DNA from: Dromiciops gliroides
Lineage: Eukaryota; Chordata; Mammalia; Microbiotheria; Microbiotheriidae
NCBI RefSeq assembly: GCF_019393635.1
Contig: NC_057865.1
Span: forward strand, 302,293,885-302,357,884
DNA: 64,000 nt
Direction of reading: 5' to 3'
Shown here piece after piece: positions 33,101 through 43,454 of this stretch. The notes beneath the pieces are model-generated. The model saw only the letters and a program-made list of their open reading frames with translations. It had not been told where the DNA came from and searched no databases. Within the stretch, counting starts at the first letter, position 1; every line of letters starts with the position of its first letter. The position numbers and the translations under genes were made by a program.

Positions 33101-34068
33101 GGAGAGCCCCAGAGAAGCCCAGGGGAGAAACCCCTGCTCCAGAGCCTCCGAGCGACTAAGAGGAACCCAGGGATGGAGGCTCTAAGATGTCCCCCCACCC
33201 CAAGCACCTGTGGTGCCTCCTTGGGCTGCCCTTCTGCCTCTCTGCACCCGAGCCCCCTGGGGACCCCTGGCTCAGCTCCACAGCCTCCAGCCTCACTCAA
33301 GGCTAGGAGAGGGAGGGAAAGACTCACTTCCAAGGCCACATTCCTTCGCTTCGCCTTCTTGATAGCTCTGTTCTTCAAGACTTCCTCGCTCGCCACCGAA
33401 AACGTACCCACCTATGGGGACATGTGGAATTAGGGAGGTGGACACTCGCATGTGGACTGGAAAAGTGTGGCTGGCCATTCACCACCTGGTTCTAAGCCCA
33501 GAGACAACCCCAAGATGCACGTCGTGCACCAGGCTGAGAGGGGGGAGGGCTGGCCCTGAATAATGGGCTTCCGTGGGGAGAGGCGAAGACCTCCCTCCAA
33601 CAACTGAGCCCTCTTTGCACCCCAGCAGCCCTGGCACCAGTGGATGAAGAGGCCACACAGATGCCCAGGACCAAAGCGCAAAGGCCAACAGGGCAGCGTC
33701 ATCGAGTTAAAAACAAACGCTGTGTGTGAATGTGGGGCTGGACCACATCTGCAGAGCTGGAGAGTGTCCCCCTGGTTGGCCTCGGGGTCCCCAAGCTCAG
33801 CTCACAACTTGTTGACACTTATTTCACACCAGGATTTGAAATCCCGATGGAGGTCTGGGGAGGACTTCCACGCCCACACCGGATGGCAGAGGGCCCAAAG
33901 GCCCAGCACCCAGCAGGTGCCCTTTGGCAGGGGATGCCCACACTTTGCAGACTGAGGACAAACCCAACAGCCCCTAGAGAGTGGGGAGGGGGCCCCCACC
34001 TCTTCCACGGCATCCTCTTGATCCCAGTTCCTATCTGTCAGCTCCTTCTCCGCGTTTCTTTTGGCCAT
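26685..34068 (-). CDS. NUP50: NUP50, nuclear pore basket nucleoporin (Nup50/Npap60), complete coding region
   Basis: Seven coding exons join in frame: 34068-34000, 33411-33328, 31612-31429, 30882-30223, 30030-29949, 27793-27675 and 26887-26685. They encode 466 residues; human NUP50 is 468 from memory. The start [19 protein letters not shown] and the basic KKAKRR at about 41-46 form the importin-alpha binding region. The middle carries scattered FG dipeptides (SFGNG near 75, TFG near 112, HFG and LFG in exon 5) and a conserved block [16 protein letters not shown]. The C-terminus from about 335 is the Ran-binding domain, with [31 protein letters not shown] and [19 protein letters not shown]. 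Known role: it sits at the nuclear basket, binds importin-alpha and Ran-GTP, and helps cargo release and importin recycling. It is driven from a CpG island and converges on KIAA0930. Confidence 0.97.
27675..27793 (-). CDS. NUP50: NUP50 exon 7
   Basis: The 119-bp exon encodes [20 protein letters not shown], then [19 protein letters not shown], the core of the Ran-binding domain. Acceptor attccccag; donor gtgagt. The phases match exons 6 and 8. Confidence 0.96.
29949..30030 (-). CDS. NUP50: NUP50 exon 6
   Basis: The 82-bp exon encodes an acidic stretch [20 protein letters not shown] followed by DAFYSKK. It is the entry into the Ran-binding domain. Acceptor ctctcag; donor gtaagt. A GT microsatellite lies 48 bases upstream of its acceptor. 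Confidence 0.95.
30079..30124. repeat. (GT)n microsatellite in NUP50 intron 5
   Basis: 23 uninterrupted GT units, 48 bases from the exon 6 acceptor of NUP50 (CA repeat on the transcribed-sense strand). Confidence 0.95.
30223..30882 (-). CDS. NUP50: NUP50 exon 5, large central FG exon
   Basis: The 660-bp exon has two bases, 219 codons and one base, open throughout. It carries SPKTNGDS, the conserved [16 protein letters not shown] and [17 protein letters not shown], then FG-bearing stretches [16 protein letters not shown] and NAGLFGKEV. An FG near RQLLGTP, which I recall as LFG in human, reads LG here. The acceptor is tctgaatag and the donor gtaaag. Confidence 0.95.
31429..31612 (-). CDS. NUP50: NUP50 exon 4
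   Basis: There are 61 codons plus one base, from [20 protein letters not shown] through [19 protein letters not shown] to AEKKVTF. It has one internal FG, and the phase-1 end forms a second FG. The acceptor is cctttcag and the donor gtgagt. The middle diverges from the human sequence I remember, as expected for a disordered FG region. Confidence 0.94.
33328..33411 (-). CDS. NUP50: NUP50 exon 3
   Basis: There are 28 codons in phase 0, [20 protein letters not shown] then KRRNVALE. The acceptor is accccatag and the donor gtgagt. It contains the basic cluster of the importin-alpha binding segment. Confidence 0.95.
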
Positions 34069-34078
34069 TTTCTCGTAC
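34000..34078 (-). CDS. NUP50: NUP50 exon 2 with start codon (coding 34000-34068)
   Basis: Read on the minus strand, the acceptor ccacctcag is followed by ten 5'UTR bases and ATG at 34068-34066. The exon encodes [19 protein letters not shown] and AVEE, 23 codons, with donor gtgggg. The start is fixed by the family N-terminus MAKR, which binds importin-alpha. Confidence 0.95.
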
Positions 34079-34674
34079 CTGAGGTGGAGAGAGGGCAAAG
34101 TCACAAAAAACCAATGAGTCCCGAGTGCCTGGGGGGGGTCCTCTGGGGGAGCCACCCCAAGATCTGACCCCGAGGCGTGGATCGGGTCCATGGCGCCTCG
34201 GCTGCCCCAGCCACGCCTCCCCCCTCAGCCTCCTCTTCCTCTTCCCCCTCTTCCCGGGCCTCTCTGCGGACTGACCAGGAGCCCCCCATTTTAGTCCTCT
34301 TCTCTCTCTCCTAGGGGTGAGACCCCTCCCCTTCTAAGACCCTCGTGGGCGGCCTTCAAGGCCTCTACAGCCTGGCCCCGAACCTTCCCTGTCACTCCCA
34401 GGTCCCGGGGGAGCCACAGCCGCCTGCTTCACGCCTGGTTAGTTTCACCTCCGTGACCCCGCCCCGTTCCTGGTCTATTGCAACGCCTGACACCCCTCCC
34501 CCCCACTGCAACAAAACCCGAGGGGGGGGTCCCCCTGCCCCAGCCCGCCCCCGCCCCACCCGGTGCCGGCCGAACCTCGGCCTTGCCCATCCGCACAATG
34601 TGCAGGAGCGGACGCCCCGCCGCCCTCCCCGGGCCCAGGCCTCGGCGCCCTCGCCCCGGCCAGGCCGGCCTCAC

Positions 34675-34900
34675 CTGCTGGGCGGCTCCTCGTCGCTCCC
34701 CGGGCCTGGCTGCGCAGCATCGCCCCGGGCGCCTCCGCCTCCGCCTCAGCCCGAGGAGGCCGCCGCGCGTGCCCGCATCGCGTGCGCGCCCCCAAGGCGG
34801 GGGCCGGGTCGACGGGGGAGGAGGAGGGGGTGGGGGTCGGGGTAGACCGAGCGCGGGCGCCGACGAGGGGGAAAGCGAGAGACCTGAGCGGACCCGGAAA
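34675..34900 (-). other. NUP50: NUP50 non-coding exon 1 (5' end approximate)
   Basis: A minus-strand donor at 34674 (cccagcag followed by gtgaggcc) lies in the CpG island 0.6 kb upstream of exon 2. The exon would be entirely 5'UTR. The transcription start cannot be placed from sequence, so the right boundary is a guess. Confidence 0.55.
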
Positions 34901-34994
34901 GGTGCGCGTCCGGCAGCCGCGGCGTCGGCTTTTCTGGCGCGCAGGCGCGCCTCCCGGGCTCACTACGCAGGCGCCGCGCCCTGCCGTACGGCGC

Positions 34995-35006
34995 TGCGCA
35001 AGCGCG
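34995..35006. promoter_or_regulatory. NRF1-like site in NUP50 island
   Basis: TGCGCAAGCGCG differs at one position from the NRF1 consensus YGCGCAYGCGCR. A second candidate, CGCGCAGGCGCG, lies at 34937-34948. Such sites are common in housekeeping CpG-island promoters. Confidence 0.45.
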
Positions 35007-35145
35007 TCAACGGTCGCCAACGGGCGGCCCGCGCGCCACGAGGCCTCCCTCCTCCCCCTCAAGCCGGTGCCGGAGGGGCCGTTGGGCGGAAGGGCGGGAA
35101 GGCGTGCGTGTGGGGCCGTGCCGTGCGTCCATGCGTCACGCGGCT

Positions 35146-35154
35146 TCACGTGAC
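35146..35154. promoter_or_regulatory. E-box TCACGTGAC in NUP50 island
   Basis: An extended CACGTG box with flanking TC/GA of the kind bound by USF and MiT/TFE factors. It sits at the outer edge of the CpG island on the side facing away from NUP50. Confidence 0.4.
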
Positions 35155-35429
35155 CTCTGCGGCCAGGAACTTTGGGTAGGGACCGGATGTCGGGAAGGAA
35201 GAGGGAGCCGTCAGTCCTCCAGATATCCAGCCAGTCACGGAGCAGCAGCCGAGAGTGGGGGCGGAGCCAGCCCCGGGTCTCACCCTCCGGTGTTAAGGAT
35301 CATCCGCCAGGCCAAGCGCGCCAGAAGCTATGGGAGTCTTTCCTTCAGGCCCTTCCCGTCTCCAGTGCTCTTCCCTGGACGACATTTCACTGGCAGTAAA
35401 CCGAGGCTCAGAAAGGGTTAAGGGCGCCA

Positions 35430-35590
35430 AAGGCCGTCCCCATTTAACAGAGGGAGAAACTGAGGCCAGCGTGCCCGTGACCTTCGTGTTGAGCCAGTTG
35501 TGTCCGACTCTTTCGTGACCCCAGTTGGGGTTTTCTTGGCAAAGATATCGGAGTGGCTGGTCATTGCCTTCTCCCGTGTCTCTGAATTGG
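35430..35590. mobile_element. RTE-related SINE/LINE fragment
   Basis: Contains gttgtgtccgactctttcgt followed by gttttcttggcaaagatat, signatures of RTE/BovB-related elements common in marsupials. A short fragment with unclear ends. Confidence 0.6.
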
Positions 35591-35892
35591 GGCCCTCTGG
35601 CAAGGGGGGAGGACCACCACGCACAACGGCCAGTGGACTCTCACTCACACAGGGCAGGGGCCCCCAGGCTCCCTAATAGCCTACCCACTCAGACAAGCAC
35701 TGGCTCTGGGAGAGCTTTCCAGTACACTCCCATCTGCTTGGGCTGGGCTGGGGCCCCTCCAAGGCTGCTGTCCTAAGGGATGCCGAGATGTCCCAGCTGG
35801 CCCTTTTCCAGCAATCATTGAATGCTAAGTTGTGGGCAGGAGCAGAGCCCCTTACTATCTCTGATGGGATTCACTCGTTTGAAAAAACATAT

Positions 35893-36530
35893 TGATGTAG
35901 GAGGTGAAAAAAGGCTGAACAGAAAAACCTAAGCCCCAAGCTTTAAGTCACATATGAGCTCTCAAAGGGAGTCAGACCCCAGTTGATGGATAACTTACAA
36001 GTCAGGATGCCAGGATCTCTTACCCACAGTAATCAGTATCCATAAGGGGAACAGAGGGAGCTCGGCCGTGAAGACCTTGAAATGACAGGCTATAGAAACT
36101 CAGACTAGAAATAAATGAAAAATGAAGATGTTTGGAAACTAGCCATGGGAACCAGAAAGAGAGATGCACAGAAAAGGCCAAATTTGTCCTCAGCTTCACC
36201 TTATGACGTGTAAACCCCCAAAACACACCTCTACTAAAAGAAGTACCTGCCTGGGGGTTGGCTTAGGACCCCAGGAATTCCAAGTTAGGTTAAGCCCTCC
36301 CGTGTACCTGCCTAAGGTGGAGATTATTATAATAAGACTGATAATCTATTCATCCATACTATAAATATACCTGTCTTTCCTTTCACTATTGGATACTGTT
36401 CCACTATTCTGGTTCTCTCCCTGTGGTCACTCACAGTATTGCAATAAAACTTGGGAAACTGAGCCACTGAGTCTTGTAATTTTTTTGGGACAACTCGCGA
36501 TCGATTTGACCCTAATTCCAGCCCACATCA
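35893..36530 (+). mobile_element. Solo LTR of an endogenous retrovirus, copy 1
   Basis: 638 bp with terminal inverted repeats TGATGT and ACATCA and a 4-bp target duplication ATAT at 35889-35892 and 36531-36534. It has a TATA-like tataaatata near 36360 and AATAAA at 36443-36448. It is about the same length as copy 2 and closely similar over most of it. A 4-bp duplication is typical of gammaretrovirus-like integrases. No internal retroviral genes are present. Confidence 0.9.
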
Positions 36531-36699
36531 ATATTATGCACAATAATGGTATATCCTGCATTTAGACCCCACGGTGACAGAAATTGTTTTATTTCATTTA
36601 CCATCAATCCATATCCAAGCCCAAGACTTTGTAACTGGTCTAGTCTTCCCCATGTCCTCTGAGTTCCTGCCCCAAGAAGATTTCGGGTAACATTTACAG

Positions 36700-36905
36700 A
36701 ATCCCGAACAATGATGATAGCTGGCATTAATATAGCACTTTTAGGTGCTAGGCACTGTGCTAAACATTTGTTCCTCACATCGACCTTGTGAGACAGGTGC
36801 TGCGATCCCCATTTTGCAGCTGAGGAAACTGAGGCCAACAGACTCACCCAAGGTCACAGAGCTAGTAAGCCTCTGAGTCAGGATCTGAACTCGGGTCTTC
36901 TCCCA
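36700..36905. mobile_element. MIR-type SINE
   Basis: Shows the MIR core features: a gctaggcactgtgctaa motif, cattttgcagctgaggaaac and aggtcacagagctagtaag. The copy is diverged and without clear duplications. Confidence 0.7.
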
Positions 36906-38099
36906 GAACCACTCCTGAAATTCTTCCTCTCGGAGAATCCAAAATGTTTATGAGGCAGGCTTTTGAAGGCATTTCCTACAGAATGGACTGGGTCTATTCA
37001 GTTCAGGGGCAGAAGCACCATCATGACTTTAGCCAGGCCAATAATAAGGACAAATTGTTCTTTTGTAGTCCAGAGGCCCCTTTAATCTGTTCACCTAACG
37101 AAAGGCTCCTTTTCCTGTGCTCTTGACTTTGCCTCATGGTTCCCTCCCATGCTGTGAGGAAGGGGCTTTAGAGAACATTATTATTTCTCCATCTTCCTAG
37201 AGAAACTAAGGAAGAGATTTTGTGGGTGTGCCCTTTGGGGAGTAGCCTTTGCTGAGGTGCCCAGACACTGTGGGAGGGGGCAGTTTGGCACATTCCTGAT
37301 ATGATTAGGGGAGGGCATGGTTGTGGGACATCTGCTGCCCACCCAGTCATTGTTGGCTTCTGTGGCCCCAGGCCTGAGAATGAATGGGGAGCTTAAGCCC
37401 TGCCTTGGCCCTGGATGCCTTCTCCTCATGATGCTGAGTCACTTCTCTCTGGGCCTGTGTCCTCATTTTGCAGACTAAGTTGACTGACGGGTCCCTTCCA
37501 GCTCCAGGACTTTGATTCTTACCTTTGTCAAGTGAAGGGTGGTCTAGAAAGTCCAGACCTGGCCTCGGCATGAGCAGAAGGACAGGGGTGGAGAGGAGAG
37601 CCCACCACAGAGCCCCCATTTTTTCCACCTTTGGAGAGTGTGGCATATTCCAAAGGAAGGAACATCCAGCAGGAGGAGGGTGGTCCTCTCAACAGCATTA
37701 GGGAGGCTTGGAAGAAGGAAGGGTTTGGAATCATGAGTTCTGTTTTAGAAATACTGTGTGGGTGACCATGATGTGACCACGATGTGGCCACAATGGTCAT
37801 TCATGTCCCTGGCTCAGGCACTGGAGGAGCAGAGCCTCTGCAGGGCTCTGTGGGCCTGACAAGGCAGCTGGCCCACTCCCCAGCCAGGTACGAGGGGGCT
37901 GCCAAGATGACCGAGTCAGAATCTGTACCAGAAAGTTTTCTGGGCTCAGGATCCTGAATGTGGAGTTGAGCAGAAGAGACTTGCAATGGAGACCTTTTCT
38001 TTTCTCCCCCCCTTCCCTCCCTCCTCCCCAAGATGGAAAGCAGTCTGATATAGGTTGTATATGTACAGTCATATCAAACATATTTCTACATTAGTCATC

Positions 38100-38690
38100 T
38101 TGTGAAAGAAGAATCAGAGCACAAAGGAAAAACCTCAAACGAGAAGGAAAAAAAAAACAGTTCAACATTAGAAACAGTATGATTCAATCTGCATTCATAA
38201 TTCACAGTTCTTTTTTCTGGATGTTGAGAATATTTTCTATCATGAGTTCTTTGAAACTGTTTTGGATTGATTGTTGCACTGCTCAGAAGAGCCAAGTTCA
38301 TCACACAATGTTGCTGTTACTGTGTACAATGTTTTCCTGGTTCTTCTCCTTTTAGTCAGCATCAGTTCATGTAAGTCCTTCCAGGTTTCTCTGAACTCCT
38401 CCTGCTCATCGTTTCTTACAGCACAATAGTATTCCATTATATTCATATATCACAATTTGTTTAGCCATTCCTCTATTGATGGGCATTCCCTTGATTTCCA
38501 ATTCTTTGCCACCACAAAGAGATCTGCTATAAATATTTTTGTACATGTGGTTCCTTTTCCCTTTTCTATGGTCTTTGGGATACAGACCTAGCAGTGGTAG
38601 CACTGGATCAAAGGATACGAGCAGTCTCATAGCCCTTTGGGCATCGTTCCAAATTGCTCTCCAGAATGGCTGGATCACTTCAAGAGCCTA
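38100..38690 (-). mobile_element. L1 LINE fragment, ORF2 C-terminal end
   Basis: Minus-strand frames read IQPFWRAIWNDAQRAMRLL and EYYCAVRNDEQEEFRETWKD, the L1 ORF2 C-terminus, split by frameshifts. The left end is the L1 3' region. It is a homologue of the plus-strand copy at 54719-55784. Confidence 0.85.
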
Positions 38691-38692
38691 GC

Positions 38693-38833
38693 TTCTTAAA
38701 CAGTGGGTTGAGTAACTAAATGTGGGGGTCATGAATAATCCAGCAACAGGAAAAGGTTATGTAGACCTATTTTGTATTCCTATATACCTGGGGTGGTGGG
38801 TGGAAAAAGTTTCAGAAGTCTTAGCTTAGAGGA
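38693..38833. mobile_element. hAT-like non-autonomous DNA element
   Basis: The imperfect terminal inverted repeats are cttcttaaac at the left and gtttcagaag at the right. The body holds ccagcaacaggaaaaggtta and tatacctggggt. It belongs to the family of the fragment near 24525-24655. Confidence 0.55.
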
Positions 38834-40029
38834 TACAAAATATCAGTGCAGCCAGAGGGCCCCAGAGGGAGGACGAGGAGCCACTGGACCTCTCAAGGAA
38901 ATGGTGGATCCCATGATTCCAAAATGGTCTTTCTCCCTCCCATCCCACTGGCCGTTGCTAGCTTTTATCTGTTCCTTATACAAGTATCAGTAGCCACTAC
39001 TTTCCTTGGCCTATTGTAGGCGCATGCTGCAATCTCTAGGGGTGGGCAGGCAGATCTAGGAGGCTGGTGTGGAGGGCGGTCACAGGGAGGCCAGACTTGG
39101 GCCCCATAGACAGAAGTGCCCCTGGTGTGGGGGGCAGGTGGCCCCTGTGAAGCCCCGGGACTCTTCCCAGGCTCTTCGGTCCCAGTGTCAAGAGAAGGCA
39201 GGTTCTTTCATAGGGGTATTGGGAGGGGAGGCACCAGATGGCCCTGTGGCTATCCTTTGAGGTTCCGTGATTCTGACATCTTCCAAGGGAATACTGGGAC
39301 AACCTCAGAGACCCTGCAGGACCATGCCCCAAAGAGTGAGCTCAGAGTCACAGTCTTTAGTGCCAGGGGATAGATAAGTACAGGCTCAGTCTATCTGTCC
39401 TTCAGAGTCTTGTCTTGAATTCAACATCCACTGTGACAACTCGGATACCAAGTTGTCTCTGGAAAGGGCTTTGTCTCCTCAGGGAACCCCCTTCCCTTTA
39501 AAAAACAGGAAACATCTCGACTCCTGCCCCTACCAAGGAAACCTTCCCAGACTCTCTCCTACCCTCCAGTGGTCTCTCCTTCCTCCTTCTGAGGCTCCAG
39601 GACCCTTCATGGGAAGGGGACACTCTGCAATTCAAGGTCTCTTTCCAGGGGAAGCAAAAAGCCATGCTCTGCCCCCAGTGGCCCTGGGCACTCACTCATA
39701 CATTGACTCTGGCCTTCGGTGTCCTGCCCAGACCAGGGATCACCCATTATAAGACAGTAAAGTGCCTGTCCCTGCCTGCCTGCCTTCTCTGGAGCCCAGC
39801 CCTTTGGGGCTTCTACTGGAACAGAACTGTGGGGGAGGGGTGGAGGGGGCTCTGTGGGAGTCAGGGGGCAAATCTCAGTCTTGCACTACCCTCCATTTGT
39901 GAGGTCCTTCCAAAGGAATCACTTTCTAATGATTATTTTGTCTCCTCCTCGGTTTAAAGGAAAGAAAATTTGATTCAACAAAAATCGAGACATTTTGTGA
40001 CCTTTCTAAATGTTCCAGGCATAGTGCAA

Positions 40030-41230
40030 GGTTCTGGGCAGATAAAGATAAAACTGTCACCTCTGTTTTCAAAGAGCTCGCCTCCTGGGTGACATCACGC
40101 TAGGGTCTTAACAACAAGGTTATGCAATGGAGCGGGAGGAGAGACCATGACAAAGTGGTATCCTCCTCCAGGAAGAGAAAGATTCTGAATGACTGAGATG
40201 GAGGACAGCATTCCTGGCAGGGGGCACAGCTTGTACAAGGGCAGAGGTGAGAGACAACAGTTCTCAAGGCCATTGTGCTGGGAGCTGGCTGGAAGGATCA
40301 GCTAGAGCCAGATTATGGGAGCCTTCCATGGTGGGGGGGGGTGTATTCTCTGGAGCTGATGTAGGAGGCAAAAAAGGGGTTAACAGAAAATCCTAAGATC
40401 CAAGCTTTATTCAGATATTAACTTTAAAAGGGATTTAGAGCCCAGTTAATGGATAACTTCTTCATTAATATAAGTTAGGGCCTAGCTTCTCATGTACCCA
40501 CATTAATCAGTACCCATAACAAGATCATAACAAGAACAGAAAGAGGTAGGTCAGAAAGACTGTAACAATAACAATGATCAAATGACAGGCTACAGAAACT
40601 CAAACTAGAAATAAATGAAAAATGAAGATATTTTGAAACTAGCCATGGAAATCAAAAAGATGTGCAGAAAAGGCCAAATTTATCCCCAGAGTCACCTTAT
40701 GACACGTAAACCCCCAAAACACACACCTATGGAGAAAGGTACCTCCTCAGGGTTGACTTAGGACCCCAGGACCTCCAAATTAGGCTAGACCCTCCCCTCT
40801 ACCTCCCTAAGGTAGAGATTATTATAATGAGACTGATCAATTTATCCATACTATAAATATAACTGTCTTTTCTTTCCCTATTAGAGAGATACCTTTCCAC
40901 TTTTTCTGGTTCTCTCCCTGTGGTCACTCACAGTATTGCAATAAAACTTGGGAAACTGAGTCACTGAGTCTTGTAATTCTTTTGGGATGACTCGCGATCG
41001 ATTTGACCCTATTCCATTTCACATCAGAGCCTCCCTGGGGCCTCTGTGGAGATGGATTCAGATGAGGATGGTTGGTGCTCTGGTCCTTTTGGCTCTCCCA
41101 GGCCTCTCCTGCCCTAGCCCATCTGTAGGACACATGTTATTTACTAACCAGAGCCAAGCAAGTCCTTGCACTGGGGAAATGCACACTTGGCTCGGCTTGG
41201 CGAACACAGATGAAGGGTGCCCAGCAGCAG
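40030..41230. repeat. Old interspersed repeat split by the copy 2 LTR
   Basis: Left of the LTR the sequence has the phrases cattcctggcagggggcaca and caagggcagaggtgag of a family also seen near 10280-10690, 45210-45660, 52980-53300 and 58390-58690. I cannot name the family with confidence. The part right of 41030 is unassigned. Confidence 0.4.
40357..41026 (+). mobile_element. Solo LTR of an endogenous retrovirus, copy 2
   Basis: 670 bp with termini TGATGT and ACATCA and a perfect 4-bp target duplication GAGC at 40353-40356 and 41027-41030. It has AATAAA near 40940 and the 3' phrase actcgcgatcgatttgaccc shared with copy 1. Its U3 is longer than that of copy 1. No internal genes are present. 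Confidence 0.92.
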
Positions 41231-41530
41231 GCATGGTAATGACGCCTTAGTCAGTTTTCCAGGCGTCTAGCTGAAATCCACATGGGCCACTTTAGAAAGC
41301 CCATCATTTTTCTCACTTAATAGACCACAGTAGCTTATTTAGAGCTGCCATGGCCTGGTGCGTACCCAGAAAGGGGGGCTACCAGGCTATCCAGTAACAG
41401 AAAATGGACAGAATATAAATTGGAAGGAAATTTTATCGAAACTCCTTCACTGTTCATCTACACTTGGGCCTCTTAGCACTAAAGGCTTGATTCCAGCCTT
41501 GTTCTCCCAAGAAAAGCCTTCATTATATTT

Positions 41531-41693
41531 CTTTCTCTGTTTTTTTTTTTTTTTTTTTGGTGAGGAAATTGGGGTTAAGTGACTTGTCCAGTGTCACACA
41601 GCTAGTATGTGTCAAGTGTCTGAGGCCGGATTTGAACTCAGGTACTCCTGAATCCAGGGCCGGTGCTCTATTCAGTGTGTCACCTAGTTGCTC
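41531..41693 (-). mobile_element. tRNA-derived marsupial SINE
   Basis: Antisense copy with long A tail, flanked by CCTTCATTATATTT at 41517-41530 and repeated from 41694. Confidence 0.92.
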
Positions 41694-43454
41694 CCTTCAT
41701 TATATTTATAACCACTCCTGCCCATTCTTGGAGGCTCCCTGGAGTCTCACCTCCAAGAAGTCTCACTTTGCCTTGCCCGGCCCAGCCCAGCCCTGCTTTG
41801 CTCTGTTCTGGTCACTGGGAGCTGATTCATTCTCTAAGATCCATGTTACACCCCTAGCAGAAAATATCCCTTTCTGTTCCTTGGCCTGGTTGTCCTTCTC
41901 TGCTAAAGCATCTTCAGGGTTCTTTTCCCATTCTTCCTCTTCCCAGTTCTAGTCCTTAAAAAGTTCCATATGGACTCTGCCAGGCAATCAGAGCCTTCTC
42001 CATTCGAGACCTGCTCTCTCTGCCTCTTGGCCTTTGTCAAACTTCCTCTGTGTGACTGGATGAGTCACTTACCCTCTCAGGGCTTCAGTTCCCTTCTCTT
42101 CCAAATGGGGGTCAGTGGGTTTGATAACCTGTATAAGGCCCCATCCAGCCCTAGGTCTGTGCTCCTCTGACCTCCATTATGTCCCCCCACCCCCTTCCCT
42201 GGTTTCTTCTATGGTTCAAATCAACCAGATTCCTGCCCTCAGGCTTGTTCATGTTTGGGCTGCATATTTTTGAGTGTGTGTCAGGATTATCTGTGCTGAC
42301 TTGTGACTTTTCTCCCTGCCTCAACTCCTTTCCCCACACTCTTGCTTCACTAGAGCAAGGAATGTGTCTTAGCTAGAGTCTGGGCCCCCAGCCCCAGGTG
42401 GCTTCTAAGGTCTCTGCACACAGCAAGTGATGAGTAAATGCAGCGATGACCTTTGTATTTCTGAGTGTCTGAGGCAAGACCCCAGTCACTCTGGAATTCA
42501 GTTGCAGAGTTCTGGGCCACCAGACTGGGAGCCAGAGGGCAGGTGGGGCCTTAGGACCTTCCTAGTGCAGACCCTAATGTGGAGATGTGAGGGGAAAGCC
42601 AGGCCTTGGACCAACCCCCTGGGGCTGATAGCTGGGACCCACACTGAGATTCCAAGGACCTTTTTGTGCTTTCTTTGCAATGGGCTCTCTCTCTTTCTGT
42701 CCCTGTTCTAGAACAGTCTGTTGAACTTCTACCCAGGCATCAGGGGGCTTTGTGCTTGGAAGCCCCCAGGCTTCAGGGAGACCCAATTGTAGTTTCTGAT
42801 TAAGGAAGGCCTCAGCGGCAGCAGCAGCTATAAGGAGCCTGCCATTTGGCAGAGCCCCCAGGCTTGTTCCCCCTAAGGGTGGGAGTGGGGTCAAGAAAGA
42901 GTCACTTACTTGGTGTATTTCAAGTTCAGTTTAAATTTCATTTTGGATGCTGCTGGGTGGCGCTTTTCATAGCAGTCTGGATGCTTTCATGGAATGGGTT
43001 GGCCCTGCTTCTGAGGACTTCGATTGGCTAGGCAGCTTAGTCCTCTCACCATTCCAGGCTGGCTCTTCTTCATTGGCCCAGTTTGGTCCAGGAGGCACTG
43101 TATCAAGGGGCATTACTGTGACCCAGGCAGTGTCTCACAATGGCTGCTCTCAGACCCCTGGCAACCTCAGCCGAGTCCTGGTGGTGGTCTCTTCAGGGAG
43201 ACACTGTGTGGTGTTTCCTTTGCTGGTGGGCAAGGCAGTCACCCCATCTGGCTGCCTCCCTGACACTGCATCTAAGCAGGGCCATGGACTCTCCATGGTA
43301 GAGTTCTACAAGCCCAGAGGCTAGCTGGTCCAGTCTGTATGTGGGCAGGATTAGCCACTGCCATGGCTCTGACTGCAGGCCACCCACCTGTCATGGAGGT
43401 GCTGGCCAACACTCTTGGTGTTCCATACCCCTTGGGGACAACTTCCATTGCTAG

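Larger units (their letters stand above)
34450..35200. promoter_or_regulatory. CpG-island promoter of NUP50, possibly bidirectional
   Basis: This is the densest CpG and GC region of the window, with many cgcg and gcgc runs, and it spans the NUP50 first-exon donor. It has no TATA box. NRF1-like motifs occur at 34937-34948 and 34995-35006 and a TCACGTGAC E-box at 35146-35154. Human NUP50 has a divergent transcript at this position (from memory), so a plus-strand non-coding RNA may start here too. Confidence 0.8.

Noticed and set aside
34475..35179. Open frames over 200 codons on both strands in the CpG island
   Set aside because: GC-rich sequence has few stop codons. The translations are low-complexity Arg/Pro/Ala/Gly with no known protein, and the region is a promoter and non-coding first exon.
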